Source: DATARH01 sp035534535 (GTDB lineage Bacteria; Pseudomonadota; Alphaproteobacteria; ATCC43930; CGMCC-115725). From it: DNA of 10,370 nucleotides. Below, one piece after another: positions 5,048-10,370 of this stretch (its first letter is position 1; each line of letters opens with the position of its first letter). A program made the position numbers and the translations under genes. The notes under the pieces were generated by a model. It was not told where the DNA came from. It ran no database searches and saw nothing but the letters and a program-made list of their open reading frames with translations. The stretch is from the NCBI GenBank assembly GCA_035534535.1, contig DATLRS010000060.1:1-10370 (forward strand), given 5' to 3'.

Positions 5048-7546
5048 CTATTCCGCCGCCGCCCGCTCGTATTTGCGGGCCGGGGTGTTGATCGGCTCCG
5101 ATAACGGTGCGGCGCCGAATGAGGCAGCGACGCGCGAGGGCGGCGGGTCGCGGTAAAGGGTGGTGCGCTGCCTTGGCGTACGGCCCAGCGAGCCGATCAG
5201 CGCTTCCATCTCCTCGGGCGGCATCTCCTGGCCGAAGCTGGCGCCGGCGGCGCGCGAAATGCTCTCGTTCATCAACGTGCCGCCCATGTCGTTGCAGCCG
5301 GCGTTGAGGCAGGCAGCGGCACCCTCGGGCCCTAGCTTGACCCACGAGCACTGGATGTTGGGGATCACCGGGTGCAGCGCGAGGCGCCCGACGGCGTGCA
5401 TCAAGATCGCCTCGCGCCAGGTCGGCCCGAGCCGCGAGCGGCCCTTCAGCGAGATCGGCGTCTCCATCGGCACGAACGGCAGCGGCACGAACTCGGTGAA
5501 GCCGCCGGTCTTCTGCTGCAAGGCGCGCAGGCGCAAGAGGTGGCGCGCCCAATGCTCGTAGCGCTCGACATGACCGAACATGATCGTCGTCGTGGCGCGC
5601 AAGCCGACGCCGTGCGCCGCCTCCATGACCTCCAGCCATTCGGCGGTCTTGACCTTGTCCGGGCAGATGATCGCGCGCACCTCGTCGTCGAGGATCTCGG
5701 CGGCGGTGCCGGGCAATGAGCCGAGCCCGGCGGCGCGCAGTTCGCCAAGGTAGTCCGGCAGCGTGCGGCCCAGCGTCTTGGCCCCCTGCCAGATTTCCAG
5801 CGGCGAGAAGGCATGGACGTGCATGCCCGGCACCGCTTCCTTGATGGCGCGGCAGACGCCGAGATAGGTGGCGCCGGTATATTCGGGATGGATGCCGCCT
5901 TGCAGGCAGACTTCGGTGGCGCCGCGCTCCCAGGCTTCCTCGACGCGCCGGACGATCTCGTCCATGTCGAGGTTGTAGGGCTTGCCGCGCAAATTCTCGC
6001 TGAGTTTGCCCTTCGAGAAGGCGCAGAACTGGCAGCGGAAATAGCAGATGTTGGTGTAGTTGATGTTGCGGGTGACGACATAGGTGACCGTGTCGCCGGA
6101 GACGCGACGGCGCAGCCGGTCGGCGGCATCGCACACGCGGGCGAAGTCGTCGCCGCGCGCCTCGAACAGCCGCACGATGTCCGCTTCGGCCAGCGTCTCG
6201 CCGGCCGAGGCGCGATCGAGGATGTCGCCGAGACGCCCCTCACCCTGTCCCTCTCCCCGCCAGCGGGGCGAGGGAACGCGGCTGAAAGGTTGTGCCGCAG
6301 CTCTCCCTCTCCCCGCCTGCGGGGAGAGGGCCGGGGTGAGGGGCATGTGTGCCGGCGGCGCGGTGCCGGCGCCGGGGGTCCACGGATCGGTGCGGGCGAG
6401 ACCCTGGCCGTCGATCGCGCGCAGGACCGGAGTGCGCAGCCTGGCGTCGAGCCACCGTGTCGGGTTTTGTGCATAGGTGGGATAGATCGCCAGCCGCTCG
6501 ACGAGCAGCTTGCCGGCGCCGGCGGTGCGCCGCGCCAGGTGGTCGAGCGCCGGCCACGGCGCCTCGGGGTTGACGTGGTCGGGGGTCACCGGCGACACGC
6601 CGCCCCAATCGTTGATCCCGGCGGCGATCATCGCTTCGATCGCCTCGGGCATCAGGTTGGGCGGCGCCTGCAGGTTCATCTCGGCCCCGAAGATCAGCCG
6701 GGCGACGGCGATCGTCCACAGATGGTCTTCCTGGTCGGGCTCCGGCGCGGCGGCCATGCGGGTGCCGGGCTTGGCGCGGAAATTCTGGATGATGATTTCC
6801 TGGATGTGGCCGTAGCGATCGTTGAGGTCGCGCAGGGCGAGCAGCGCCTCGATGCGCTCCGCCCGCGTCTCGCCGATGCCGATGAGGAGGCCCGAGGTGA
6901 ACGGCACCGCTGCTTCGCCCGCCGCCGCGATCGCCGCAAGGCGGCGCGCCGGCAGCTTGTCGGGCGAGCCGAAATGCGGCCCGCCTGGGCGCGACAGGCG
7001 CTCGGCGGCGCTTTCCAGCATGATCCCCTGCGACACCGAGACGGCGCGCAAACTCTCTGCGTCCGCGCGGCTCATCACCCCGGGGTTGAGATGCGGCAGC
7101 AGCCCCGTTTCCTTCAGCACCAGCGCCGCCATCTCGGCGAGGTAGGACAGCGTCGTCGCATGGCCGAGCCCGGCCAGCCCCTCGCGCGCCGCGCGGTAGC
7201 GCAGTTCGGGCTTGTCGCCCAAGGTGAACAGCGCCTCGTGGCAGCCCGCCGCGGCGCCGGCGCGGGCGATCGCCAGCACCGCATCGGGATCGAGATAGGC
7301 CGCCTCGCCCTTCCGCGGCGGGTGCGCGAAGGTGCAGTAATGGCACACGTCGCGGCACAATTGCGTCAGCGGAATGAACACCTTACGAGAATACGATACG
7401 AGCTCGCCGTGGCCGCGGTCGCGCAGCGCGGCGGCGGCCTGCATCAGCGGCGGCAGGTCGGCGGCCTCCACCAGCGCCAGCGCCTCGTCGGCCGAGAGCC
7501 GCGCACCAGCCAGGGCGCGATCAAGACTTGCCGTGAAACTCACCAC
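5048..7546 (-). CDS. fbiC: Bifunctional FO synthase (CofG-CofH fusion, radical SAM)
   Basis: 832 residues. This enzyme makes 7,8-didemethyl-8-hydroxy-5-deazariboflavin (FO), the chromophore of coenzyme F420, from tyrosine and a ribityl-diaminouracil. The N-terminal half (about 1-385) is CofG-like with the radical-SAM cluster Cys64-x3-Cys68-x2-Cys71 (CRDVCHYC), then the IGIGETRAERIEAL and FRAKPGT segments and INDWGGVSPVTPDHVNPE. The C-terminal half (about 440-832) is CofH-like with Cys501-x3-Cys505-x2-Cys508 (CYFRCQFC), LQGGIHPEYTG and FVPLPFVPMETP. Residues about 401-437 between the halves are encoded by a palindromic repeat element. The length is about that of actinobacterial FbiC. The start is GTG at 7546, 6 bases after the GGAGG of a GGAGGGG sequence; GTG at 7543 is the only close alternative. 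It is the last gene of the F420 cluster, 90 bp after cofC. Confidence 0.96.
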   Translation of the reverse strand: MVSFTASLDRALAGARLSADEALALVEAADLPPLMQAAAALRDRGHGELVSYSRKVFIPLTQLCRDVCHYCTFAHPPRKGEAAYLDPDAVLAIARAGAAAGCHEALFTLGDKPELRYRAAREGLAGLGHATTLSYLAEMAALVLKETGLLPHLNPGVMSRADAESLRAVSVSQGIMLESAAERLSRPGGPHFGSPDKLPARRLAAIAAAGEAAVPFTSGLLIGIGETRAERIEALLALRDLNDRYGHIQEIIIQNFRAKPGTRMAAAPEPDQEDHLWTIAVARLIFGAEMNLQAPPNLMPEAIEAMIAAGINDWGGVSPVTPDHVNPEAPWPALDHLARRTAGAGKLLVERLAIYPTYAQNPTRWLDARLRTPVLRAIDGQGLARTDPWTPGAGTAPPAHMPLTPALSPQAGRGRAAAQPFSRVPSPRWRGEGQGEGRLGDILDRASAGETLAEADIVRLFEARGDDFARVCDAADRLRRRVSGDTVTYVVTRNINYTNICYFRCQFCAFSKGKLSENLRGKPYNLDMDEIVRRVEEAWERGATEVCLQGGIHPEYTGATYLGVCRAIKEAVPGMHVHAFSPLEIWQGAKTLGRTLPDYLGELRAAGLGSLPGTAAEILDDEVRAIICPDKVKTAEWLEVMEAAHGVGLRATTTIMFGHVERYEHWARHLLRLRALQQKTGGFTEFVPLPFVPMETPISLKGRSRLGPTWREAILMHAVGRLALHPVIPNIQCSWVKLGPEGAAACLNAGCNDMGGTLMNESISRAAGASFGQEMPPEEMEALIGSLGRTPRQRTTLYRDPPPSRVAASFGAAPLSEPINTPARKYERAAAE
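6235..6344. repeat. Palindromic repeat element translated in frame inside fbiC
   Basis: The ends are 26-base inverted repeats (6235-6260 and 6319-6344) matching at 24 of 26 positions, beginning GCCCCTCACC and ending GGTGAGGGGC. Nested inside are CCCCGC-CA-GCGGGG near 6255-6268 and a perfect 12-bp stem, CCCTCTCCCCGC/GCGGGGAGAGGG (6305-6316 with 6319-6330). This type of sequence is usually found between genes. Here it encodes residues about 401-437 of FbiC (MPLTPALSPQAGRG ... PRWRGEGQGEGRLG) with no stop codon, placed in the linker between the two catalytic halves. A related element lies at 9303-9394. Confidence 0.85.
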
Positions 7547-7550
7547 ATTA

Positions 7551-7572
7551 CCCCTCCGGGCCGCAGGCGGCC
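7551..7572 (-). promoter_or_regulatory. fbiC ribosome binding site with an adjoining hairpin
   Basis: On the minus strand GGAGGGG (7557-7551) precedes the GTG start of fbiC. One base upstream lies the perfect inverted repeat GGCCGC-CT-GCGGCC (7572-7559). A stem this close to the Shine-Dalgarno could limit or modulate initiation at fbiC. A second short stem, CCCGC-AA-GCGGG, lies at 7606-7595. No T-run follows either, so termination is unlikely. The 90-base cofC-fbiC gap otherwise holds nothing I recognise. Confidence 0.5.
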
Positions 7573-7636
7573 GCGTCTCTTGACAGGATATGATCCCGCT
7601 TGCGGGGGCATCGCGACACGCCGTCGGTTTCGTTTC

Positions 7637-8338
7637 CTACACCGGCTGCCGGCCGATGCCGGCGGCGGCGAGTGCGGTTTTATTGTCCGCGAGCCATAGG
7701 CCCGCCCGCGTGCGCGATCCGAGATGCGCAAAATGAGCGAGATCGACGGGATTGTCGATATCCAAGGCAATGCCGGGCAGGTGCAATACCGTCGGCGCAA
7801 TGCCGCACGCCCTCGCCGCGGCGAGATGCGGAAAAAAGCTGTCGTCGCCAAAGCGCAGCGGCACCGCGTCCGGCGGCGACATCAGGATCGCGTTGGAGCC
7901 CTGCTCGTCATGCGACGGCGCGATTGTGAACGCGGGCGCCCCTTGGCGATAAGATTGGCGGTGCGCCGCGAGCAGTTGCTCGACTTCCGCCGCGGTGACC
8001 AGCGGCACATCGCCCGGCACGGTCAGCATGCCGGCGGCGCCGTCGCGCGCGAGGCGCCGTGCCGCGGCCATGACGGCGCCGGTATGACCGTCGCCGGCGC
8101 TTTCTGTCGTGCATTGCGCCCCATAGCGCAGGGCGAGCTGTGTCGCCGCCGCATCGGTCGTGACGAGGAGGCGGCCGGCGAGGCCGCGCACAGCCGCCAA
8201 TGCCGCCAGCACATCCTCCAGCATCGCCAGCGCCAGCGCCCGTCGCAGATCGGCGGGCAGGGCTGCGCCGAGCCGGGTTTTCGCGGCGGCAGTGTCCTTG
8301 ACCGGGACGACCGCCCAGATCCCGCCGGCGGCGTTCAC
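7637..8338 (-). CDS. cofC: CofC/FbiD guanylyltransferase (phospholactate, phosphoenolpyruvate or phosphoglycerate)
   Basis: 233 residues, normal for CofC. The enzyme joins GMP from GTP to a three-carbon phospho-acid, making the activated unit that CofD transfers to FO. The nucleotide-binding start is WAVVPVKDTAAAKTRLG (8-24), followed by LTVPGDVPLV (105-114), EQGSNAILMSPPDAVPLRFG (145-164), DDSFFPHL and LDIDNPVDL (192-200). Asp110, Asp193 and Asp195 stand where this family holds acidic metal ligands. The substrate differs between lineages (2-phospholactate in archaea, PEP in actinobacteria, 3-phosphoglycerate in one characterised proteobacterium), and I cannot decide it from sequence. The GTG start at 8338 overlaps the cofD stop as GTGA, so translation is coupled; a longer frame running back into cofD is rejected. 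Confidence 0.93.
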   Translation of the reverse strand: MNAAGGIWAVVPVKDTAAAKTRLGAALPADLRRALALAMLEDVLAALAAVRGLAGRLLVTTDAAATQLALRYGAQCTTESAGDGHTGAVMAAARRLARDGAAGMLTVPGDVPLVTAAEVEQLLAAHRQSYRQGAPAFTIAPSHDEQGSNAILMSPPDAVPLRFGDDSFFPHLAAARACGIAPTVLHLPGIALDIDNPVDLAHFAHLGSRTRAGLWLADNKTALAAAGIGRQPV

Positions 8339-9300
8339 TTGCCGATCCGTTCGGCGGCGGCGAGGACGGTGCGCGCCAAGGCCTCGCGGTCGGCCAGGCT
8401 CTGCATCAGCGTGCGGGTCAGCACAACGGGTACGTCCAACCCGGCAACCGCCGCCGCGTCTGCCTCGTCGGCGACGTAGAGGTCGAGGATGTCGCGGTAA
8501 TGCCGCGCCACCGTGGCGGCGTCGACCGGCAACCCCAGTTCGGCCATCATCTTGGCGGTCGGCCCCTTGACCGCCTGGCCGCCGATGATCGGCGACACCG
8601 CGATAACAGGCGCCCGGCAATCGCGCAACGCGGCGCGCACGCCGGAGAGCGCGAGGATCGGGTCGATGCTGATGAACGGGTTGGACGGGCAGATCACCAC
8701 GGCGCGCAGCCGCGGGTCGGCCAGCGCGGCGACAAACTCGGGGTGCGGCCGTGCGGCTTCGGCGCCGGCAAACGCGATTTCCGAGATCGCCGGAGCGCAA
8801 TGCAGCCGCACGAAATAATCCTGGAAATCGAGCCAGCCCCCTGGTTGATCGGAGGACGCCGTGCGCAGCCGGGTGCGCACGATGTCGTCCGACATCGGCA
8901 GGAGGCGCGCGGCGATGCCCAGACGGCGGCCGAAATCATGCGTGATCGCCGATAGGCTCTCGCCGGCCTGACGCCGCCTCGTGCGCTCGACATGGGTCGC
9001 CAGGTCGCCGTCGCCGAGGCGGAACCACGTCTCGCCACCCAGCGCCTCCAGCGCCGCCATGAACGTCCAGGTCTCGCCGCGCCGTCCCCAGCCGAGTTCG
9101 GGATTGTCCTGTCCCGACAGCGTATAGAGCAGCGTGTCGAGATCGGGCGACACATCGAGCCCGAGATGGCTGAAATCGTCGCCGGTATTGGCGACGACGG
9201 TCAGCCTGTCGGGTGGCAGGGTGCGATAGAGCCCCAGCGCCAGCTTGGCGCCGCCGACCCCACCCGACAGCGCCAATACCGGTCTATCGTCCGCGCTCAT
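8335..9300 (-). CDS. cofD: CofD/FbiA transferase (FO + activated phospho-acid to F420-0 or dehydro-F420-0)
   Basis: 321 residues, as expected for CofD. It moves the phospho-acid moiety from the CofC product onto the ribityl hydroxyl of FO with release of GMP. Visible family motifs are LALSGGVGGAKLALGLYR (9-26), VANTGDDFSHLGLDVSPDLD (36-55), WFRLGDGDLATHVERT (92-107), PSNPFISIDPILALSGVR (205-222) and SPIIGGQAVKGPTAKMM (236-252). The start at 9300 is the ATG that opens straight into the conserved SGGVGGAK region. An in-frame extension to 9558 would be translated from a palindromic repeat and the end of cofE, and is rejected. Its stop overlaps the cofC start by four bases (GTGA). The 106-bp gap from cofE is filled by a repeat element. 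Confidence 0.95.
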   Translation of the reverse strand: MSADDRPVLALSGGVGGAKLALGLYRTLPPDRLTVVANTGDDFSHLGLDVSPDLDTLLYTLSGQDNPELGWGRRGETWTFMAALEALGGETWFRLGDGDLATHVERTRRRQAGESLSAITHDFGRRLGIAARLLPMSDDIVRTRLRTASSDQPGGWLDFQDYFVRLHCAPAISEIAFAGAEAARPHPEFVAALADPRLRAVVICPSNPFISIDPILALSGVRAALRDCRAPVIAVSPIIGGQAVKGPTAKMMAELGLPVDAATVARHYRDILDLYVADEADAAAVAGLDVPVVLTRTLMQSLADREALARTVLAAAERIGK

Positions 9301-9302
9301 CA

Positions 9303-9394
9303 CCCCCTCACCCAGCGACGGGTAAGCCTCGGCTGCGCCTCGGCAACCCTGCGCAACCCTCTCCCCCATCGGGGGAGAAAGAAGGGTGAGGGGG
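9303..9394. repeat. Palindromic repeat element between cofE and cofD
   Basis: The outer arms CCCCCTCACCC (9303-9313) and GGGTGAGGGGG (9384-9394) are perfect inverted repeats of 11 bases. Inside is the hairpin CTCCCCC-ATC-GGGGGAG (9361-9377) and a GCCTCGGC-type direct repeat near 9327-9345. End sequences and general build match the element inside fbiC, so both probably belong to one dispersed family. It ends two bases before the cofD start codon region on the minus strand, and no obvious Shine-Dalgarno for cofD is left outside it. Confidence 0.75.
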
Positions 9395-9406
9395 ACTTCC
9401 GCCGCC

Positions 9407-10183
9407 TCATCGGAAGAGGTCATGCTCCGCCGGCCGGACCAGCGCGGCGCCGGGCGCCTCGGGGGCCGACCAGGTGAGCCCGCGCACCAGCACGATCGGC
9501 GTCGCCTCGTCGGCCTGCCCCTGCACCAGCGAGGCGGCGGCGGCGATCTCGTCGGCAAACCCCGTCTCGGTGACTTCGAGCGTGCGGCCGAACAGATCGG
9601 GGTGGCCGCGCCAGTCGATCACCGCCGGCAATCCGGCAGCACCCAATGCGATGCCGACCGTGCCGCGGCGGAACGGCCGGCCGAAACTGTCGCTGATGAT
9701 GATCGCGAGGCGCTTGCCGCTCGCCTCGGCAAGGCGTTGACGCAAGGCTTCCGCCGAGCCGTCGGGGTCGAGCGGCAACAGCAGCACCCGCTCGGTGCCA
9801 TCGTCAGGCGCCACATTCGAGTGGTCGATGCCGGCATTGGCCATGACCCAGCCGCGCTTGTGCTCGACGATCAGCAGGTTCGGGCGGTGCCGCACGATGC
9901 GCCGCGACTCCGACAAGACGATTTCGACAAAGCGCGGGTCCTTGTCGATTTCGGCGGCGAGCGCGACGGCCTCTTGCGACGGCGCAACGGTCGCGACCTC
10001 GACGATCCGCCCTTCGGCCTTCGAGACGATCTTCTGCGCGACCACCAGCACGTCGCCGTCTTCCGGCGCGAGCCCGGTGGCGCCATACGCGGCGAGCGCG
10101 ATCATGCCGAGATCGTCGCCCGCCTGCACCATCGGCACGCCGACAAGACCGGTGATGGTCAGCTGAGCCGGCACTTCAGCCAT
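9407..10183 (-). CDS. cofE: CofE, coenzyme F420-0:L-glutamate ligase
   Basis: 258 residues. CofE adds glutamates by gamma-linkage to F420-0, using GTP and divalent metal. Motifs of the family are GDVLVVAQKIVSKAEGRIV (43-61), VMANAGIDHSNV (113-124), IISDSFGRPFRRGTVGIALG (162-181) and DLFGRTLEVTETGFADEIAA (196-215). It has the stand-alone length of archaeal CofE and lacks the C-terminal nitroreductase-like FMN domain of mycobacterial FbiB, which reduces dehydro-F420-0. If CofC/CofD here use PEP, that reduction must be done by another protein. The ATG at 10183 is preceded by a GGGGTGGG stretch that is only a moderate ribosome binding site. It follows the partial LLM gene by 115 bp. Confidence 0.95.
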   Translation of the reverse strand: MAEVPAQLTITGLVGVPMVQAGDDLGMIALAAYGATGLAPEDGDVLVVAQKIVSKAEGRIVEVATVAPSQEAVALAAEIDKDPRFVEIVLSESRRIVRHRPNLLIVEHKRGWVMANAGIDHSNVAPDDGTERVLLLPLDPDGSAEALRQRLAEASGKRLAIIISDSFGRPFRRGTVGIALGAAGLPAVIDWRGHPDLFGRTLEVTETGFADEIAAAASLVQGQADEATPIVLVRGLTWSAPEAPGAALVRPAEHDLFR

Positions 10184-10196
10184 CCCACCCCATTAT

Positions 10197-10280
10197 CGTC
10201 ATGCCCGGGCTCGACCCGGGCATCCACGGATAGAGCACCGATGCCCCTCGTGGATGGCCGGGTCAAGCCCGGCCATGACG
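10197..10280. repeat. Composite palindromic repeat upstream of cofE
   Basis: Two 32-base arms (10197-10228 and 10249-10280) are inverted copies differing at three positions. Each arm is itself a palindrome: ATGCCCGGG/CCCGGGCAT on the left and ATGGCCGGG/CCCGGCCAT on the right. About 20 bases of spacer separate them. TTAT stands directly outside both ends (10193-10196 and 10281-10284), which could be a target duplication or chance. I know the GTCATGCCCGGGCT...GGGCATCCACG type as a common dispersed intergenic repeat of alphaproteobacteria. Confidence 0.85.
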
Positions 10281-10298
10281 TTATTCGGGACGGCATTG

Positions 10299-10370
10299 TC
10301 ACCCGAAAGCCTTGCGTAGGCGCGGCAGGACTTCTTCGGCATAGAGCTTCAGAAAGCGCGGCTGGTCGGG
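10299..10370 (-). CDS. C-terminal fragment of a probable LLM-class oxidoreductase
   Basis: Only the last 23 residues and the stop TGA (10301-10299) are inside the window; the 5' part lies beyond the right edge. The tail reads PRFLKLYAEEVLPRLRKAFG, which resembles the C-terminal helix of luciferase-like monooxygenases and F420-dependent relatives (…FAEEVMPRLR… type). Its position upstream of cofE on the same strand would fit an F420-dependent enzyme cotranscribed with cofactor synthesis. With so few residues, the identification is tentative. Confidence 0.5.
   Translation of the reverse strand, partial: PDQPRFLKLYAEEVLPRLRKAFG

Noticed and set aside
7580..7585. TTGACA on the plus strand between cofC and fbiC
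   Set aside because: There is no -10 at a suitable distance and no plus-strand gene downstream; likely chance.
5813..7699. Plus-strand open frame of 628 codons opposite fbiC
   Set aside because: It is the antisense shadow of fbiC and the end of cofC in very GC-rich DNA. Its composition is arginine- and glycine-rich without family motifs, while the minus strand shows complete radical-SAM signatures.
8339..8800. N-terminal extension of CofC into cofD
   Set aside because: It overlaps cofD in another frame and lacks similarity; the GTG at 8338 forms a GTGA overlap and opens directly into the CofC nucleotide-binding motif.
9301..9558. N-terminal extension of CofD upstream of 9300
   Set aside because: It would be translated from the palindromic repeat and the antiparallel-frame end of cofE. 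The conserved SGGVGGAK motif lies just after the ATG at 9300.
6235..10280. Palindromic repeats as a CRISPR array
   Set aside because: The copies are kilobases apart, of two different types, and without regular spacers or cas genes.

Overview
The window is GC-rich DNA with tightly packed genes. Its intergenic palindromic repeats (GTCATGCCCGGGC...GCCCGGGCATCC type, and CCCCTCACCC...GGGTGAGGGG type) are the kind I associate with alphaproteobacterial chromosomes. The gene content fits a free-living aerobic alphaproteobacterium, perhaps of the Rhodospirillales or Hyphomicrobiales. This placement is inference from style, repeats and protein flavour, not from a marker gene.

Left part (1-1979): about 200 bp without a gene meets the 3' end of a minus-strand gene. 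That gene encodes a tetratricopeptide-repeat domain joined to a KpsM/BexB-like ABC-2 polysaccharide-export permease. The permease reads normally up to its fifth membrane segment, then runs into unrelated sequence and stops, so roughly its last 60-70 residues are missing. This looks like an insertion or rearrangement junction.

Middle part (2251-5038), plus strand: a LuxA-like LLM-class flavin-dependent monooxygenase, a DadA/PuuB-like FAD-dependent amine or amino-acid oxidoreductase, and a 95-residue conserved protein of unknown function. Short gaps suggest one transcription unit, diverging from the permease gene and converging, 9 bp apart, on the next cluster.

Right part (5048-10370), minus strand: a compact coenzyme F420 biosynthesis cluster, read from right to left. 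It holds the C-terminus of a probable LLM-class oxidoreductase, cofE (F420-0:gamma-glutamyl ligase), cofD (the phospholactate/PEP-derived transferase), cofC (guanylyltransferase, GTGA overlap with cofD) and fbiC (fused CofG-CofH FO synthase with two radical-SAM clusters). FbiC and a CofH-type step make the deazaflavin FO. CofC activates a three-carbon phospho-acid with GTP, CofD transfers it to FO, and CofE adds the glutamate tail. A dehydro-F420-0 reductase, if one is needed, is not visible here.

Three palindromic repeat elements sit in this cluster: one in each of the LLM-cofE and cofE-cofD gaps, and one inside fbiC, where it is translated in frame as the linker between the two radical-SAM halves. 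No RNA gene, CRISPR array or complete mobile element was seen.
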